Shown here: positions 27,823 through 37,154 of the stretch, piece by piece
Layout of the letters: every line of letters begins with the position of its first letter
Numbering within the stretch: position 1 is the first letter of the stretch
DNA from: Rhodobacter capsulatus
GTDB lineage: Bacteria; Pseudomonadota; Alphaproteobacteria; Rhodobacterales; Rhodobacteraceae
DNA: 64,000 nucleotides
Assembly (NCBI RefSeq): GCF_003254295.1
Contig: NZ_QKZO01000003.1
Location: forward strand, 135,973-199,972
Direction of reading: 5' to 3'
The notes under the pieces: generated by a model
What the model was told of the DNA's origin: nothing
The model's database searches: none
What the model saw: the letters and a program-made list of their open reading frames with translations, nothing else
Position numbers and translations under genes: made by a program

Positions 27823-28887
27823 TCAGGCCACGCCCGCCGCGATCAGCTGCGCCGCGATCGCCGCATAGGCCTCGGCCGCCGCGCCCGTGCCCAGGGCCAC
27901 GGGACGGCCCGCATCCCCCGCCTCGCGCACTTCAAGCGCCAGCGGCAGGGCACCAAGAAACGGCAGGCCCAGCCGCGCCGCCTCGTGCTCCACCCCGCCA
28001 TGACCGAAGAGATGCGCCTCATGGCCGCAATTCGGGCAGACATAGGTCGACATGTTCTCGATCAGCCCCAGCACCGGCAGCTTCAGCTTCGAAAACATGT
28101 CGAGCGCCTTTTTCGCATCCAGCAGCGCGATGTCCTGCGGCGTGGACACGATCACCGCCCCGTCCAGCACCGTCTTCTGGCACAGGCTGAGCTGAATATC
28201 CCCGGTGCCCGGCGGCAGGTCGATCACCAGCACATCGAGCGGCCCGAAATGGTCCCATTTCACCTGACCCAGCATCTGTTGCAGCGCCCCCATCAGCATC
28301 GGGCCGCGCCAGATCACCGCCTCGTCCTCGCGCAGCATCAGCCCGAGCGACATCAGCACCACCCCATGCGCGCGCACCGGCAGGATCGTCTGCCCGTCGG
28401 GCGAGGCGGGCTTTTCCGTCGTCCCCATCATCCGCGGCTGGCTCGGCCCGTAAAGATCGGCATCGAGCAGCCCCACCCTTTTGCCCGCCCGCGCCAAAGC
28501 CACGGCCAGGTTCGAGGCGACAGTGGATTTGCCCACCCCTCCCTTGCCCGAGCCCACCGCGATCACATGCGCCACGCCCGGAACCGGCAGGGGGCCATCC
28601 TGCGGCTTGGCGTGGCCGCCGATCTTCACCCCGCCGCCCGGCGTTTTCGACGGCCCGGCCGGGATCACCACCGACAGGCTTTTCACCCCTGGCAGCGCCC
28701 GCACCGCGGTTTCCAGAATCGGCCGCAGCGCCAGCAGCTCCGCCTCGGGCGCGCCCTCCAGCACGAAGCGCACAACCCCCGATTCGACCGCCAGCGCATG
28801 CACCAGATTGCGACCGACCGCATCCCCGCCCCCCGGCAAGGCGGTCTTGCGCAGCGCCTCCAGCACCGATTCCTTCGTAAGCGTCAT
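27823..28887 (-). CDS. mrp: Mrp/NBP35-family Fe-S cluster carrier ATPase
   Basis: Mrp (354 residues) is a P-loop ATPase that carries and transfers Fe-S clusters. An N-terminal MIP18/DUF59-type domain (residues about 1-75) precedes a deviant Walker A GSGKGGVGKST near residue 120 and the cluster-binding CPNC (YVCPNCGHEAH) near 285. ATG 28887 follows CAGGAGAGAG; the longer frame lacks a ribosome site. It is monocistronic, with repeat element B right after it. Confidence 0.95.
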   Translation of the reverse strand: MTLTKESVLEALRKTALPGGGDAVGRNLVHALAVESGVVRFVLEGAPEAELLALRPILETAVRALPGVKSLSVVIPAGPSKTPGGGVKIGGHAKPQDGPLPVPGVAHVIAVGSGKGGVGKSTVASNLAVALARAGKRVGLLDADLYGPSQPRMMGTTEKPASPDGQTILPVRAHGVVLMSLGLMLREDEAVIWRGPMLMGALQQMLGQVKWDHFGPLDVLVIDLPPGTGDIQLSLCQKTVLDGAVIVSTPQDIALLDAKKALDMFSKLKLPVLGLIENMSTYVCPNCGHEAHLFGHGGVEHEAARLGLPFLGALPLALEVREAGDAGRPVALGTGAAAEAYAAIAAQLIAAGVA

Positions 28888-29190
28888 GGCTCTCTCCTGT
28901 CGATTTGCCGGGGACTGTGGCGCATTTGCCGCGGGCTGCAAGGGGGCGCCCCCGGGCCAGGCAAGATTTGCACGATATTTGCGCGGCCCAATGTGGAATT
29001 AATCCAGTTTGGAGGCGGATTCAGGTCAGAATCCGTTATGCATTTTCCGCAAGGCAGCATTGCCCCCGCCGCCCATTGTGCAGCCGCAGCAATCGGGCCA
29101 TGTTAGCCCCAACAGCGACGGTGCACCACAGCGACAGCCGGACGGTCCGAAGCTAAACCCCAAGACGACACGAACGAAAGAACACGACCG
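28888..29190. other. Divergent intergenic region, mrp / DUF1127-sRNA locus
   Basis: No gene is seen in these 303 bases. The stretch 28965-29060 is clearly AT-richer than its surroundings (TTTGCACGATATTTGCG, TGGAATTAATCC), as expected for promoter DNA. RpoH-type stress promoters are known for the equivalent R. sphaeroides locus, but I could not identify one with confidence here. Confidence 0.4.
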
Positions 29191-29394
29191 ATGGCACTGG
29201 TCAGCGACATCCGGACGACCGAGAGCGGTTTTTCCAGCCTTGTGGCCTCGATCCGCGAGGCCTTGGCGCGGCGCAAGGTCTATCGCCAGACGCTGGCGGA
29301 ATTGCGCTCGCTGTCGAACCGCGAGCTGAACGATCTCGGCATGCACCGCTCGATGCTGACCCGCATCGCGCTGGAAGCGGCCTACGGCAAATAA
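29191..29394 (+). CDS. DUF1127 small RNA-binding protein (CcaF1-like)
   Basis: This 67-residue basic protein ends in the DUF1127 domain (YRQTLAELRSLSNRELNDLGMHRSML, residues about 33-58). In R. sphaeroides the equivalent gene (RSP_6037, CcaF1) encodes an RNA-binding protein that influences maturation of the CcsR sRNAs located directly downstream and RNA turnover. The same arrangement is visible here: hairpins with CCTCCTCCC loops start 9 bp after the stop. Transcription as one unit through to the T-run at 29738-29745 is likely. Its ribosome site is weak (AAAGAACA). Confidence 0.88.
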   Translation: MALVSDIRTTESGFSSLVASIREALARRKVYRQTLAELRSLSNRELNDLGMHRSMLTRIALEAAYGK

Positions 29395-29402
29395 GACTTC
29401 CG

Positions 29403-29473
29403 GAGACCCTCTCCTCCTCCCTGGGTCTCGGAGATCGGCGGCATCCTCTCTCCTCCTCCCTGAGGATGCCGCC
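29403..29473 (+). ncRNA. CcsR/cuckoo-type sRNA, unit 1 (two CCUCCUCCC hairpins)
   Basis: Hairpin 1 has stem GAGACCC (29403-29409) with GGGTCTC (29423-29429) and loop motif CCTCCTCCC at 29413-29421. Hairpin 2 has an 11-bp stem GGCGGCATCCT (29437-29447) with AGGATGCCGCC (29463-29473) and the motif at 29452-29460. The gap between them is 7 bases. The loop resembles the 16S anti-Shine-Dalgarno sequence and could pair with GGAGG in mRNAs. Confidence 0.85.
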
Positions 29474-29508
29474 ACCCCATACCGGCCCCATCTGCCGGAA
29501 ACCGGATC

Positions 29509-29577
29509 AAGCCCCTCTCCTCCTCCCTGGGGCTTCGATAGAAGACGGCGGCCTCGTCCTCCTCCCAGAGGCCGCCG
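29509..29577 (+). ncRNA. CcsR/cuckoo-type sRNA, unit 2 (two CCUCCUCCC hairpins)
   Basis: Hairpin 3 has stem AAGCCCC (29509-29515) with GGGGCTT (29529-29535) and motif at 29519-29527. Hairpin 4 has a 10-bp stem CGGCGGCCTC (29546-29555) with GAGGCCGCCG (29568-29577) and motif at 29558-29566. The stems differ completely from unit 1 yet remain perfectly paired. Confidence 0.85.
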
Positions 29578-29596
29578 GTCTTCGACCTGATCCTGC

Positions 29597-29657
29597 CCGC
29601 CCTCTCCTCCTCCCCGGGCGGCGGAATGGTGCTGCCCACCTCCTCCCGGGTGGCACC
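29597..29657 (+). ncRNA. CcsR/cuckoo-type sRNA, unit 3 (two CCUCCUCCC hairpins)
   Basis: Hairpin 5 has stem CCGCCC (29597-29602) with GGGCGG (29616-29621) and motif at 29606-29614. Hairpin 6 has a 10-bp stem GGTGCTGCCC (29628-29637) with GGGTGGCACC (29648-29657) including two G-U pairs, and motif at 29639-29647. Confidence 0.83.
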
Positions 29658-29668
29658 GGAATACCCGA

Positions 29669-29745
29669 GGCCCTCTCCTCCTCCCTGGGCCGAGGTTAGC
29701 ACGGCGGCGCTCTCTCCTCCTCCCTGAGCGCCGCCGTTTTCTTTT
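29669..29745 (+). ncRNA. CcsR/cuckoo-type sRNA, unit 4, with transcription terminator
   Basis: Hairpin 7 has stem GGCCC (29669-29673) with GGGCC (29687-29691) and motif at 29677-29685. Hairpin 8 has an 11-bp stem ACGGCGGCGCT (29701-29711) with AGCGCCGCCGT (29727-29737) and motif at 29716-29724. Only this last hairpin is followed by a T run (TTTTCTTTT), so it doubles as the Rho-independent terminator of the whole DUF1127-sRNA transcript. Confidence 0.87.
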
Positions 29746-29820
29746 GGGCCGCCCGAAGGCGGGGGGCCCTGCCCCCCGGCGCTGACGCGCTCCCCCCGGC
29801 GTAGTTGCACCAAGAAAAAG
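29746..29820. repeat. Intergenic repeat element, copy C
   Basis: GGGGGGCCCTGCCCCCCGGC (29761-29780) forms a GC hairpin, followed by CGGCGTAGTTGCACC and AAGAAAAAG (to 29820), an inverted and slightly degenerate copy of the TTTTTCTTGG...CAAATACGCC core. It lies between the sRNA terminator and rlmJ. Confidence 0.6.
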
Positions 29821-29876
29821 CAGCCCCTTGCAGAGGGGCCGAGACCGGGTCAGGAAGGCGGGAAAGGGAGGACGCG

Positions 29877-30674
29877 ATGCTGTCTTATCAACATGCCTAT
29901 CACGCCGGAAATCTGGCCGATGTGCACAAGCATGCGCTGCTGGCGGCGCTGCTTGACTACATGACGCGCAAGGACAAGCCGCTCACTTACATGGAGACCC
30001 ATGCCGGGCGCGGGCTTTATGCGCTTGACGGGGCCGAGGCGGCGAAGACGGGCGAGGCGGCGGCGGGGATCGCGCGCGCCGAGGCCGAGCGCTGGTTTGG
30101 CGCCGATCACCCCTACAGCCGGGCGCTGGCCGCGGTGCGCAAGGATCACGGCCGCGCCGCCTATCCGGGCTCGCCGCTTCTGGCGGCGACGCTGCTGCGG
30201 CCGGTGGATTCGCTGCAGCTGTGCGAGCTGCACCCGCAGGAATTCGCCGCGCTGAAGGCGGCGATGGCGGCGCATGGCGGGATCTTCCATCAAAAGGACG
30301 GGCTGCAGATGGCCTTGGCGATGTGCCCGCCGACGCCGCGGCGCGGGGTTCTGCTGATCGATCCCTCGTGGGAGGTGAAATCGGATTACGAGACCGTGCC
30401 GAAGCTTGTGGGCCAAGTGGCGCGCAAGTGGAATGTCGGCGTCATCGCGCTCTGGTATCCGATCCTGGCGCCCCAAGTGGCGGTGGCCCCGGCGCAGCGC
30501 GCGATGGTGCGCGCCGTGATGGCCGATCACCCCGAGGCGCTTTTGTCCGAGGTGCGGTTCCCGCCAGCGCGCGAGGGCCACGGGATGGTGGGCTCAGGCA
30601 TGGTCGTGCTGAACCCGCCCTGGGGCCTGGCCGAGGAAGCGGCGCGGATCGGGCGCCGCTTCGCGAAGCTTTGA
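29877..30674 (+). CDS. rlmJ: 23S rRNA (adenine(2030)-N6)-methyltransferase
   Basis: RlmJ (265 residues) methylates A2030 of 23S rRNA. The family N-terminus MLSYQHAYHAGNLADVHKHA is exact in style, followed by the SAM-binding THAGRG near residue 41. The catalytic motif, usually DPPY, reads DPSW here (LLIDPSWEVKSDYE near 161), a variant seen in some homologues. ATG 29877 has GGGAGG 7 bases upstream. Confidence 0.93.
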   Translation: MLSYQHAYHAGNLADVHKHALLAALLDYMTRKDKPLTYMETHAGRGLYALDGAEAAKTGEAAAGIARAEAERWFGADHPYSRALAAVRKDHGRAAYPGSPLLAATLLRPVDSLQLCELHPQEFAALKAAMAAHGGIFHQKDGLQMALAMCPPTPRRGVLLIDPSWEVKSDYETVPKLVGQVARKWNVGVIALWYPILAPQVAVAPAQRAMVRAVMADHPEALLSEVRFPPAREGHGMVGSGMVVLNPPWGLAEEAARIGRRFAKL

Positions 30675-30678
30675 GGGC

Positions 30679-30927
30679 TCAGTAGCGGCGCATCATCCCG
30701 GCCGCCAGCACCCAGAGAATGCAGACCGGCCAGACCAGAAGCGGCGCGACGCCCATGGTGAAGATCGCGCCCACCAGCGCCACCAGGATCAGCGCCGCCC
30801 CGCCGCGGACCGAGGTGTAAAGCAGCCCCACCGGGCCGAAGAGCACGACCAGCAAAAGCGCCAGCGGTTCGTTGTGAAAGCCGACTTCAGAGGAGGTTTC
30901 GGAGGCATTGGCGGTGACGGTGGACAT
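30679..30927 (-). CDS. Small two-helix membrane protein
   Basis: This 82-residue protein starts MSTVTANASETSSEVGFHNE and has hydrophobic stretches at about residues 24-42 (ALLLVVLFGPVGLLYTSV) and 45-78 (AALILVALVGAIFTMGVAPLLVWPVCILWVL). A CAGGAG ribosome site precedes ATG 30927. It is convergent with rlmJ, 4 bp apart. No family was recognised; it is probably an inner-membrane protein of unknown role. Confidence 0.7.
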   Translation of the reverse strand: MSTVTANASETSSEVGFHNEPLALLLVVLFGPVGLLYTSVRGGAALILVALVGAIFTMGVAPLLVWPVCILWVLAAGMMRRY

Positions 30928-31058
30928 GTCTGGCTCCTGTTGCCGAGGCGGTTCAGCGCGGCCGGGCGATCCGGCCGTGCCCGAACAGGCTCCTGCCGAA
31001 ACGCGGCAGGATTGCGGCAATTCCCCGACCGGCTAAAGTTGCGCCTATTTTGCCCGGC

Positions 31059-31673
31059 TCAGCTTTCGGGCTTGCCGCCCTCCTCGGGGGCGAAGCGGGC
31101 AAAGAGGCGGCTTTGCGCCACGAAGAAGCCCATCAGCAGGATGGTCAGCCCGAAGGTCTTGAAATTGACCCAGGTCGCATCCGAGAAATTGCGCCAGATC
31201 ACCTCGTTGGCGAGGGCGAGAAACAGGAAGAACACCACCAGCCGCCGGGTCAGGATCGTCCAGCCCTCGGCGCGCATCGGGATCGCGCCTTCCATCACCA
31301 GCTGCAACCACGGCTTGCCGCGGACCAAGCCAAAGCCCAGCAGCGCCGCGAAAAGCAGATAGATCAGCGTCGGCTTCATCTTGAAGAAGCGCGGATCGTT
31401 GAACCAGACCGAAAGCCCGCCGAAGACGGTGACCAGCACCAGCGTCGCCACCTGCATCGGCGCCAGATGGCCCGAAAGCCGCCACAGCACCGCCATCGAG
31501 ACGATCAGCACCGGCACGAAGACCGCCGTGGCCAGAACGAAACCGCCATAGGTCTCGCCGCCCAGCGTCAGCGGATAGTCGCGCAGCAGGAAGAACGCTG
31601 CGAAGAAAACCACCAGCGGCCCGAAATCAAGCGCGAGCTTCAGCCCCGGCGGTATCGGTTTGCGTTCTGCCAT
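31059..31673 (-). CDS. ispZ: YciB/IspZ-family inner-membrane septation protein
   Basis: This 204-residue protein has five to six membrane helices and the family features KLALDFGPLVVFFAAFF near residue 12, PMQVATLVLVTVFGGLSVWF near 72, FFKMKPTLIYLLFAALL near 95 and NEVIWRNFSDATWVNFKTF near 155. YciB acts in envelope integrity and septation in enterobacteria; the older IspZ name is only positional. It follows ftsY on the same strand, separated by repeat element D. Confidence 0.92.
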   Translation of the reverse strand: MAERKPIPPGLKLALDFGPLVVFFAAFFLLRDYPLTLGGETYGGFVLATAVFVPVLIVSMAVLWRLSGHLAPMQVATLVLVTVFGGLSVWFNDPRFFKMKPTLIYLLFAALLGFGLVRGKPWLQLVMEGAIPMRAEGWTILTRRLVVFFLFLALANEVIWRNFSDATWVNFKTFGLTILLMGFFVAQSRLFARFAPEEGGKPES

Positions 31674-31828
31674 CTCTCCCCCTCCGCGGCTGCCCGCGCT
31701 CCGGGCACCTCTCCCATCGGGCGACCCGCGCCCGATAAATAGGCAAGGATGGGCGCAAGGACAGGGGTTTTCGTCGTCCGGCGCGGATTCCTGACGGGAT
31801 TGTGTCCTGCAAGCCGCAGAATACCCCG

Positions 31829-31927
31829 TTTTTCCTTGGGCGAAACGCCGGGGGGTTTGCGCGGCAGCGCAAAGCGGGGGGCAGCGCCCCCCGAAGCGCC
31901 TGAGGCGCGGCGGGCTTGCCCGCCCAA
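31829..31927. repeat. Intergenic repeat element, copy D
   Basis: TTTTTCCTTGGGCGAAACGCC (from 31830), a G6 run, a GCGCGGCAGCGC hairpin, GGGGGGCAGCGCCCCCC (31875-31892) and the tail GGCGGGCTTGCCCGCC (31908-31924) follow in order. The tail is shared almost exactly with copy F at about 38561-38575. It sits between ftsY and ispZ. Confidence 0.7.
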
Positions 31928-31960
31928 CGAAGGCGCAACCGCCCCCCGTCTCCCCCGCGC

Positions 31961-33671
<1,711 letters not shown>

Positions 33672-35018
33672 ATGACTGAAAAGCCCGCTGAACTGTCCTT
33701 CGCGAAACTCATGGTCGCCCTGCGCAGCCTGCGCAAGATCGGCCGCGAAACCCCCGAAGTCGACACTTTCGCTCTCTTCGCCTTCATCCCCGTGCCGCTG
33801 ATCTTCCTGGGCGCGCTGTTCGGAGGCGTCTTCTCCTGGCTGGCCATCGCCTGGATCACGGTCGGCATCTTCGTGCTCGACCGCCGCGCGCCCAAGCCCG
33901 CCCCCGACGCCCCCGAGGGCGCGGCCTTCCCGAAGGCCGACAAGCTGTCCTCGGCGCTCGCCATCACCCATTTCGTGCTCTTGCCGATCGTCGTCGCCTC
34001 GCTGGCGGGCTTTGCGGGCATCTCGACGATGGGCACGCTTGGCCTGATGATCGCCGCCGCGCTCTGGTTCGGGCAGGTCTCGAACGCCAATGCGCATGAG
34101 CTGATCCACCGCGCCGACCGGAAATTGTTCAACCTGGGCAAGTGGGTCTATATCTCGCTGCTCTATGGCCACCATGTCTCGGCGCATCGGCTGGTGCACC
34201 ATGTCTCGGTCGCGACGCCCGCCGATCCGGCCACGGCGACGCTGGGCGAAAGCTACTGGAATTATGCCTCGCGCAGCTGGTCGGAATCCTTCAAGGCGGG
34301 CTACGCCAGGGAAAAGGCGATCATCGACGCGCGGGTGAAGGCCAATCCGGGCAAGCCGACGCTCAAGGAACGGCTCAACCGCATCAACCCCTATGCCACC
34401 TATGTTCTGGGCGGGCTGTGGTTCGTGATCGGCGCCGGGCTTCTGTTCGGCTCGGCCGGGTTTGCCAGCTTCCTGTTTCTCTGCGCGCTGACCCAGGCGC
34501 AGCTGATGCTGTCGGATTACGTGCAGCATTACGGCCTTGTGCGGCAGGAAACCGCGCCGGGCGAATACGAACCGGTGAGTGCCGCGCACAGCTGGGACGC
34601 GATCGAGACCGGCTCGGCGCTGATGATGCTGAACGCGCCGCGCCATTCCGATCACCACGCCCATCCCGCGCGCCCCTATCCGGCGCTGCAACTGGGCGAT
34701 CTGAAAGCGCCGGGCCGCCCGATCCTGCCCCACAGCCTGCCGGTGATGGCGATGCTGGCGCTGGTGCCGTCGCAATTCGCCAAGCTGATGGATCACCGCG
34801 TTCTGGCCGTGCGCAAAGGCGAAAGCGTCTACAGCGAGCCGAAGCCGAAACAGGCCCCGGCGCCCGCCGCCGCGCCGACCACCGCGCCGACCGACGACAC
34901 CGGGCCTTTGGTCCTGACCGACGCCGAACCGGCCGAAGCCCCCGCGCCGGAGGTCAGCGTTGCCCCCGCCGCCCCGGCCCCCGCGACCGCGGCAGAACGG
35001 GAAAAGGCCGAGGCCTGA
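33672..35018 (+). CDS. AlkB-like membrane di-iron hydroxylase/desaturase
   Basis: This 448-residue polytopic protein belongs to the fatty-acid desaturase/alkane hydroxylase superfamily. Four to six membrane segments frame His clusters: NANAHELIHRADR near residue 140, HHVSAHRLVHHVS near 170, DYVQHYGLV near 285 and NAPRHSDHHAHP near 320. The last two resemble AlkB boxes (NYxEHYG and RHSDHH). A Pro/Ala-rich C-terminal tail of about 60 residues is extra. Terminal alkane or fatty-acid hydroxylation is the best guess; rubredoxin genes are not adjacent. Confidence 0.82.
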   Translation: MTEKPAELSFAKLMVALRSLRKIGRETPEVDTFALFAFIPVPLIFLGALFGGVFSWLAIAWITVGIFVLDRRAPKPAPDAPEGAAFPKADKLSSALAITHFVLLPIVVASLAGFAGISTMGTLGLMIAAALWFGQVSNANAHELIHRADRKLFNLGKWVYISLLYGHHVSAHRLVHHVSVATPADPATATLGESYWNYASRSWSESFKAGYAREKAIIDARVKANPGKPTLKERLNRINPYATYVLGGLWFVIGAGLLFGSAGFASFLFLCALTQAQLMLSDYVQHYGLVRQETAPGEYEPVSAAHSWDAIETGSALMMLNAPRHSDHHAHPARPYPALQLGDLKAPGRPILPHSLPVMAMLALVPSQFAKLMDHRVLAVRKGESVYSEPKPKQAPAPAAAPTTAPTDDTGPLVLTDAEPAEAPAPEVSVAPAAPAPATAAEREKAEA

Positions 35019-35026
35019 AAGATCAC

Positions 35027-35050
35027 GCAGGCGTGGCTTCCCACGCCTGC
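35027..35050 (+). terminator. Strong hairpin after the AlkB-like gene
   Basis: GCAGGCGTGG (35027-35036), CTTC loop and CCACGCCTGC (35041-35050) form a perfect 10-bp stem 8 bp after the stop codon. No T run follows, so it may act as an mRNA 3'-end stabiliser or weak terminator. Confidence 0.5.
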
Positions 35051-35086
35051 CCCGATACGGCAAGCTGGGCGCAAAGGGAGACCCCG

Positions 35087-35497
35087 ATGCGCCCAGTTCT
35101 CGTTTCGCTTGCCCTCGCCCTCACCCCGCTGGCCGCGCCGGCCGAGGACATCGGCCCGCCGCTCACCGCCGCGCAGTTCGATGCGCTGACGCTGGGCAAG
35201 ACGATCACCTATTCCGCGGGCGACACGACCTACGGCATCGAGGAATACCGCCCCGGCCGCAAGGTCGTCTGGGCATTTGCGGCGGGCGATTGCGAGGAAG
35301 GCGACTGGTTCCAGCAGGGCGAGCAGATCTGCTTCGATTACCACAATGCCGATGTGGGCCTGCAATGCTGGACCTTCCATCTGCAGGGCGAGGCGCTCGT
35401 CGCCTGGTTCGAAGGCAAGCGCGACGGCGCGCCCCTCGTCTCGCTCGACACCAGCGCCTCGCCGCTCAACTGCCCCGGCCCGGAGGTCGGGGTCTGA
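35087..35497 (+). CDS. Small secreted protein of unknown function
   Basis: The 136-residue product has a signal peptide (MRPVLVSLALALTPLAAPAE), so it is probably periplasmic. The mature part contains several Cys (GDCEEGDWF, EQICFDYH, LQCWTFH, LNCPGP) that could form disulfides, and WTFHLQGEALVAWF near residue 99. A GGGAG ribosome site precedes ATG 35087. I recognise similar small proteins in Rhodobacteraceae but no named family. Confidence 0.75.
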   Translation: MRPVLVSLALALTPLAAPAEDIGPPLTAAQFDALTLGKTITYSAGDTTYGIEEYRPGRKVVWAFAAGDCEEGDWFQQGEQICFDYHNADVGLQCWTFHLQGEALVAWFEGKRDGAPLVSLDTSASPLNCPGPEVGV

Positions 35498-35529
35498 CAG
35501 GCCGCGCCCGGCCCCGCCCTCGGCAAGAG

Positions 35530-35577
35530 CGTATTTGAGCCAAGAAAAAACATCGGCTTTTTCTTGGATCAAATACG
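35530..35577. terminator. Bidirectional terminator, intergenic element copy E
   Basis: CGTATTTGA (35530-35538) pairs with TCAAATACG (35569-35577), and the inner CCAAGAAAAAA (35540-35550) pairs with TTTTTTCTTGG (35558-35568). The hairpin ends the secreted-protein gene and convergent xseA. The same palindrome appears between edd and eda (58216-58266). Confidence 0.85.
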
Positions 35578-35608
35578 CCCTTTCGCCGGGTCGTCCCGGG
35601 AAAGCCGC

Positions 35609-37069
35609 TCAGAACAGCGAGCCCTGATCGGGCGGGGGTTTCGCGGCTTTTCGCGGTTTGGCCGCCGGTTTCGGGGCGGGCGCAGGCGGCGCGTCGGCGG
35701 GGCTGACCCGCAAACGACCATCCTGAAACTCGATCTCCAGCGGCGCCAGCCCTGCCGCGGTGGCGGCCGAGGTCAGCACCTGATCGGCCGGGCCGCGCAC
35801 CACCGCATAGCCGCGCCGCAGCGTCTCCTGATAGCCGAGCGTCTGCAGCATCGCCGCAAGCCGGGCGAACCGGTCCTGCGCCCGGGTCAGCCGGGCCTGC
35901 TCTGCACGGCCCAGCCGGTCGGAGAGCCCCGCCAGCCGGTCGCGTTCGACCCGCAGATAGGTCTGCAACAGCCGCGGCGAGATCCGGGCTTCCAGCGGCG
36001 CAAAGGCCGCGCGCTTGCGCACGACGACCATCCGCAGCGCGGGCAAGAGCCGGTCGGCCACCAGATCGAAGCGCTGCCGCCGCGGCCGGGTGATCGCCTC
36101 GGGGCGGCCGAGCGCGCGGGAGAGATCGGCGAGACGCTGCGCCCGGCTGGCCATCCGGGTCTGGGTCGCGCGGCTGATCCGGGCCTGCATCTCGGCAAGC
36201 CGTGTGGCCAGTTCCGCCCGCACCGGCACCGCCATTTCCGCCGCCGCCGTCGGCGTGGGCGCGCGCCGATCCGCGGCAAAATCGATCAGCGTCGTGTCGG
36301 TTTCATGCCCCACCGCGGAAATCAGCGGGATCCGGCTCTCCGCCGCCGCCCGCACGACCGCTTCCTCGTTGAAGCCCCACAGATCCTCGAGCGAGCCGCC
36401 GCCGCGCGCGACGATGATCAGATCGGGCCGCGGCACCTTGCCCCCCGGCACCAGCGCGTTGAAGCCGCGGATCGCGGCGGCCACCTCGGGCGCGCAGGCC
36501 TGGCCCTGCACCGCGACGGGCCAGATCAGCACCCGGCGCGGAAAGCGGTCGCGCAGCCGGTGCAGGATGTCGCGGATCACCGCCCCCGAAGGCGAGGTGA
36601 CCACCCCGATCACCGCGGGCAGCCAGGGGATCGGCTTCTTGCGCGCGGGATCGAAAAGCCCCTCGGCCGCCAGCGCCTTGCGCCGCGCCTCCAGCATCGC
36701 CATCAAGGCCCCCGCCCCCGCGGGTTCGACATCGTCAACGATCAGCTGATATTTCGACTGCCCCGGAAAGGTGGTCAGCTTGCCGGTGGCGATGACCTCC
36801 ATCCCCTCCTCGGGGCGGATCTGCATCCGCGCCACCTGCCCCTTCCAGCTGACCGCGGCGATGACGGCATTCGGGTCCTTGAGATCGAAATAAAGATGCC
36901 CCGAGCCGGGACGGCTGACCCGCCCGACCTCGCCGCGCACGCGCACGCGGGTGAATTCGCCCTCGATCACCCGCTTCACCGCGCCCGAGATTTCCGAGAC
37001 GGTGAATTCGGGGGTATTGCCGGAGGGGCCGGTTTTCGAAGCCTCGGGGCCGTCGTCCAGGATGTCCAT
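35609..37069 (-). CDS. xseA: Exodeoxyribonuclease VII large subunit
   Basis: XseA (486 residues) is the catalytic subunit of exonuclease VII, which degrades single-stranded DNA with XseB. An N-terminal OB fold (EFTVSEISGAVKRVIEGEF near residue 21) precedes the nuclease domain with GVVTSPSGAVIRDILHRL near 150, DLIIVARGGGSLEDLWGFNEE near 205 and SAVGHETDTTLIDFAADRRAPTPTAAAE near 243. A coiled-coil and a Lys/Pro/Ala-rich tail follow. ATG 37069 gives MDILDDG; it is divergent from purD with 85 bp between. Confidence 0.96.
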   Translation of the reverse strand: MDILDDGPEASKTGPSGNTPEFTVSEISGAVKRVIEGEFTRVRVRGEVGRVSRPGSGHLYFDLKDPNAVIAAVSWKGQVARMQIRPEEGMEVIATGKLTTFPGQSKYQLIVDDVEPAGAGALMAMLEARRKALAAEGLFDPARKKPIPWLPAVIGVVTSPSGAVIRDILHRLRDRFPRRVLIWPVAVQGQACAPEVAAAIRGFNALVPGGKVPRPDLIIVARGGGSLEDLWGFNEEAVVRAAAESRIPLISAVGHETDTTLIDFAADRRAPTPTAAAEMAVPVRAELATRLAEMQARISRATQTRMASRAQRLADLSRALGRPEAITRPRRQRFDLVADRLLPALRMVVVRKRAAFAPLEARISPRLLQTYLRVERDRLAGLSDRLGRAEQARLTRAQDRFARLAAMLQTLGYQETLRRGYAVVRGPADQVLTSAATAAGLAPLEIEFQDGRLRVSPADAPPAPAPKPAAKPRKAAKPPPDQGSLF

Positions 37070-37154
37070 GTTGCCTTGCCTGATGTGTCGCGAAACCTTA
37101 GAAGGCGCGAAAGCCGAGGCCAAGGGCCATTGCGGCCGCAAACGGGGGAACCGC

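Noticed and set aside
29403-29737. CCTCCTCCC repeated eight times, considered as a CRISPR array or simple VNTR
   Set aside because: The repeats are only 9 bp, spacing is irregular, and the flanking bases form complementary stems. This is an array of RNA hairpins, not CRISPR repeats with spacers.
31640-31927. Minus-strand open frame starting MGGQARRASGASG, also seen at 38577
   Set aside because: The shared N-terminus comes from the shared intergenic repeat element (copies D and F), not from a gene family.
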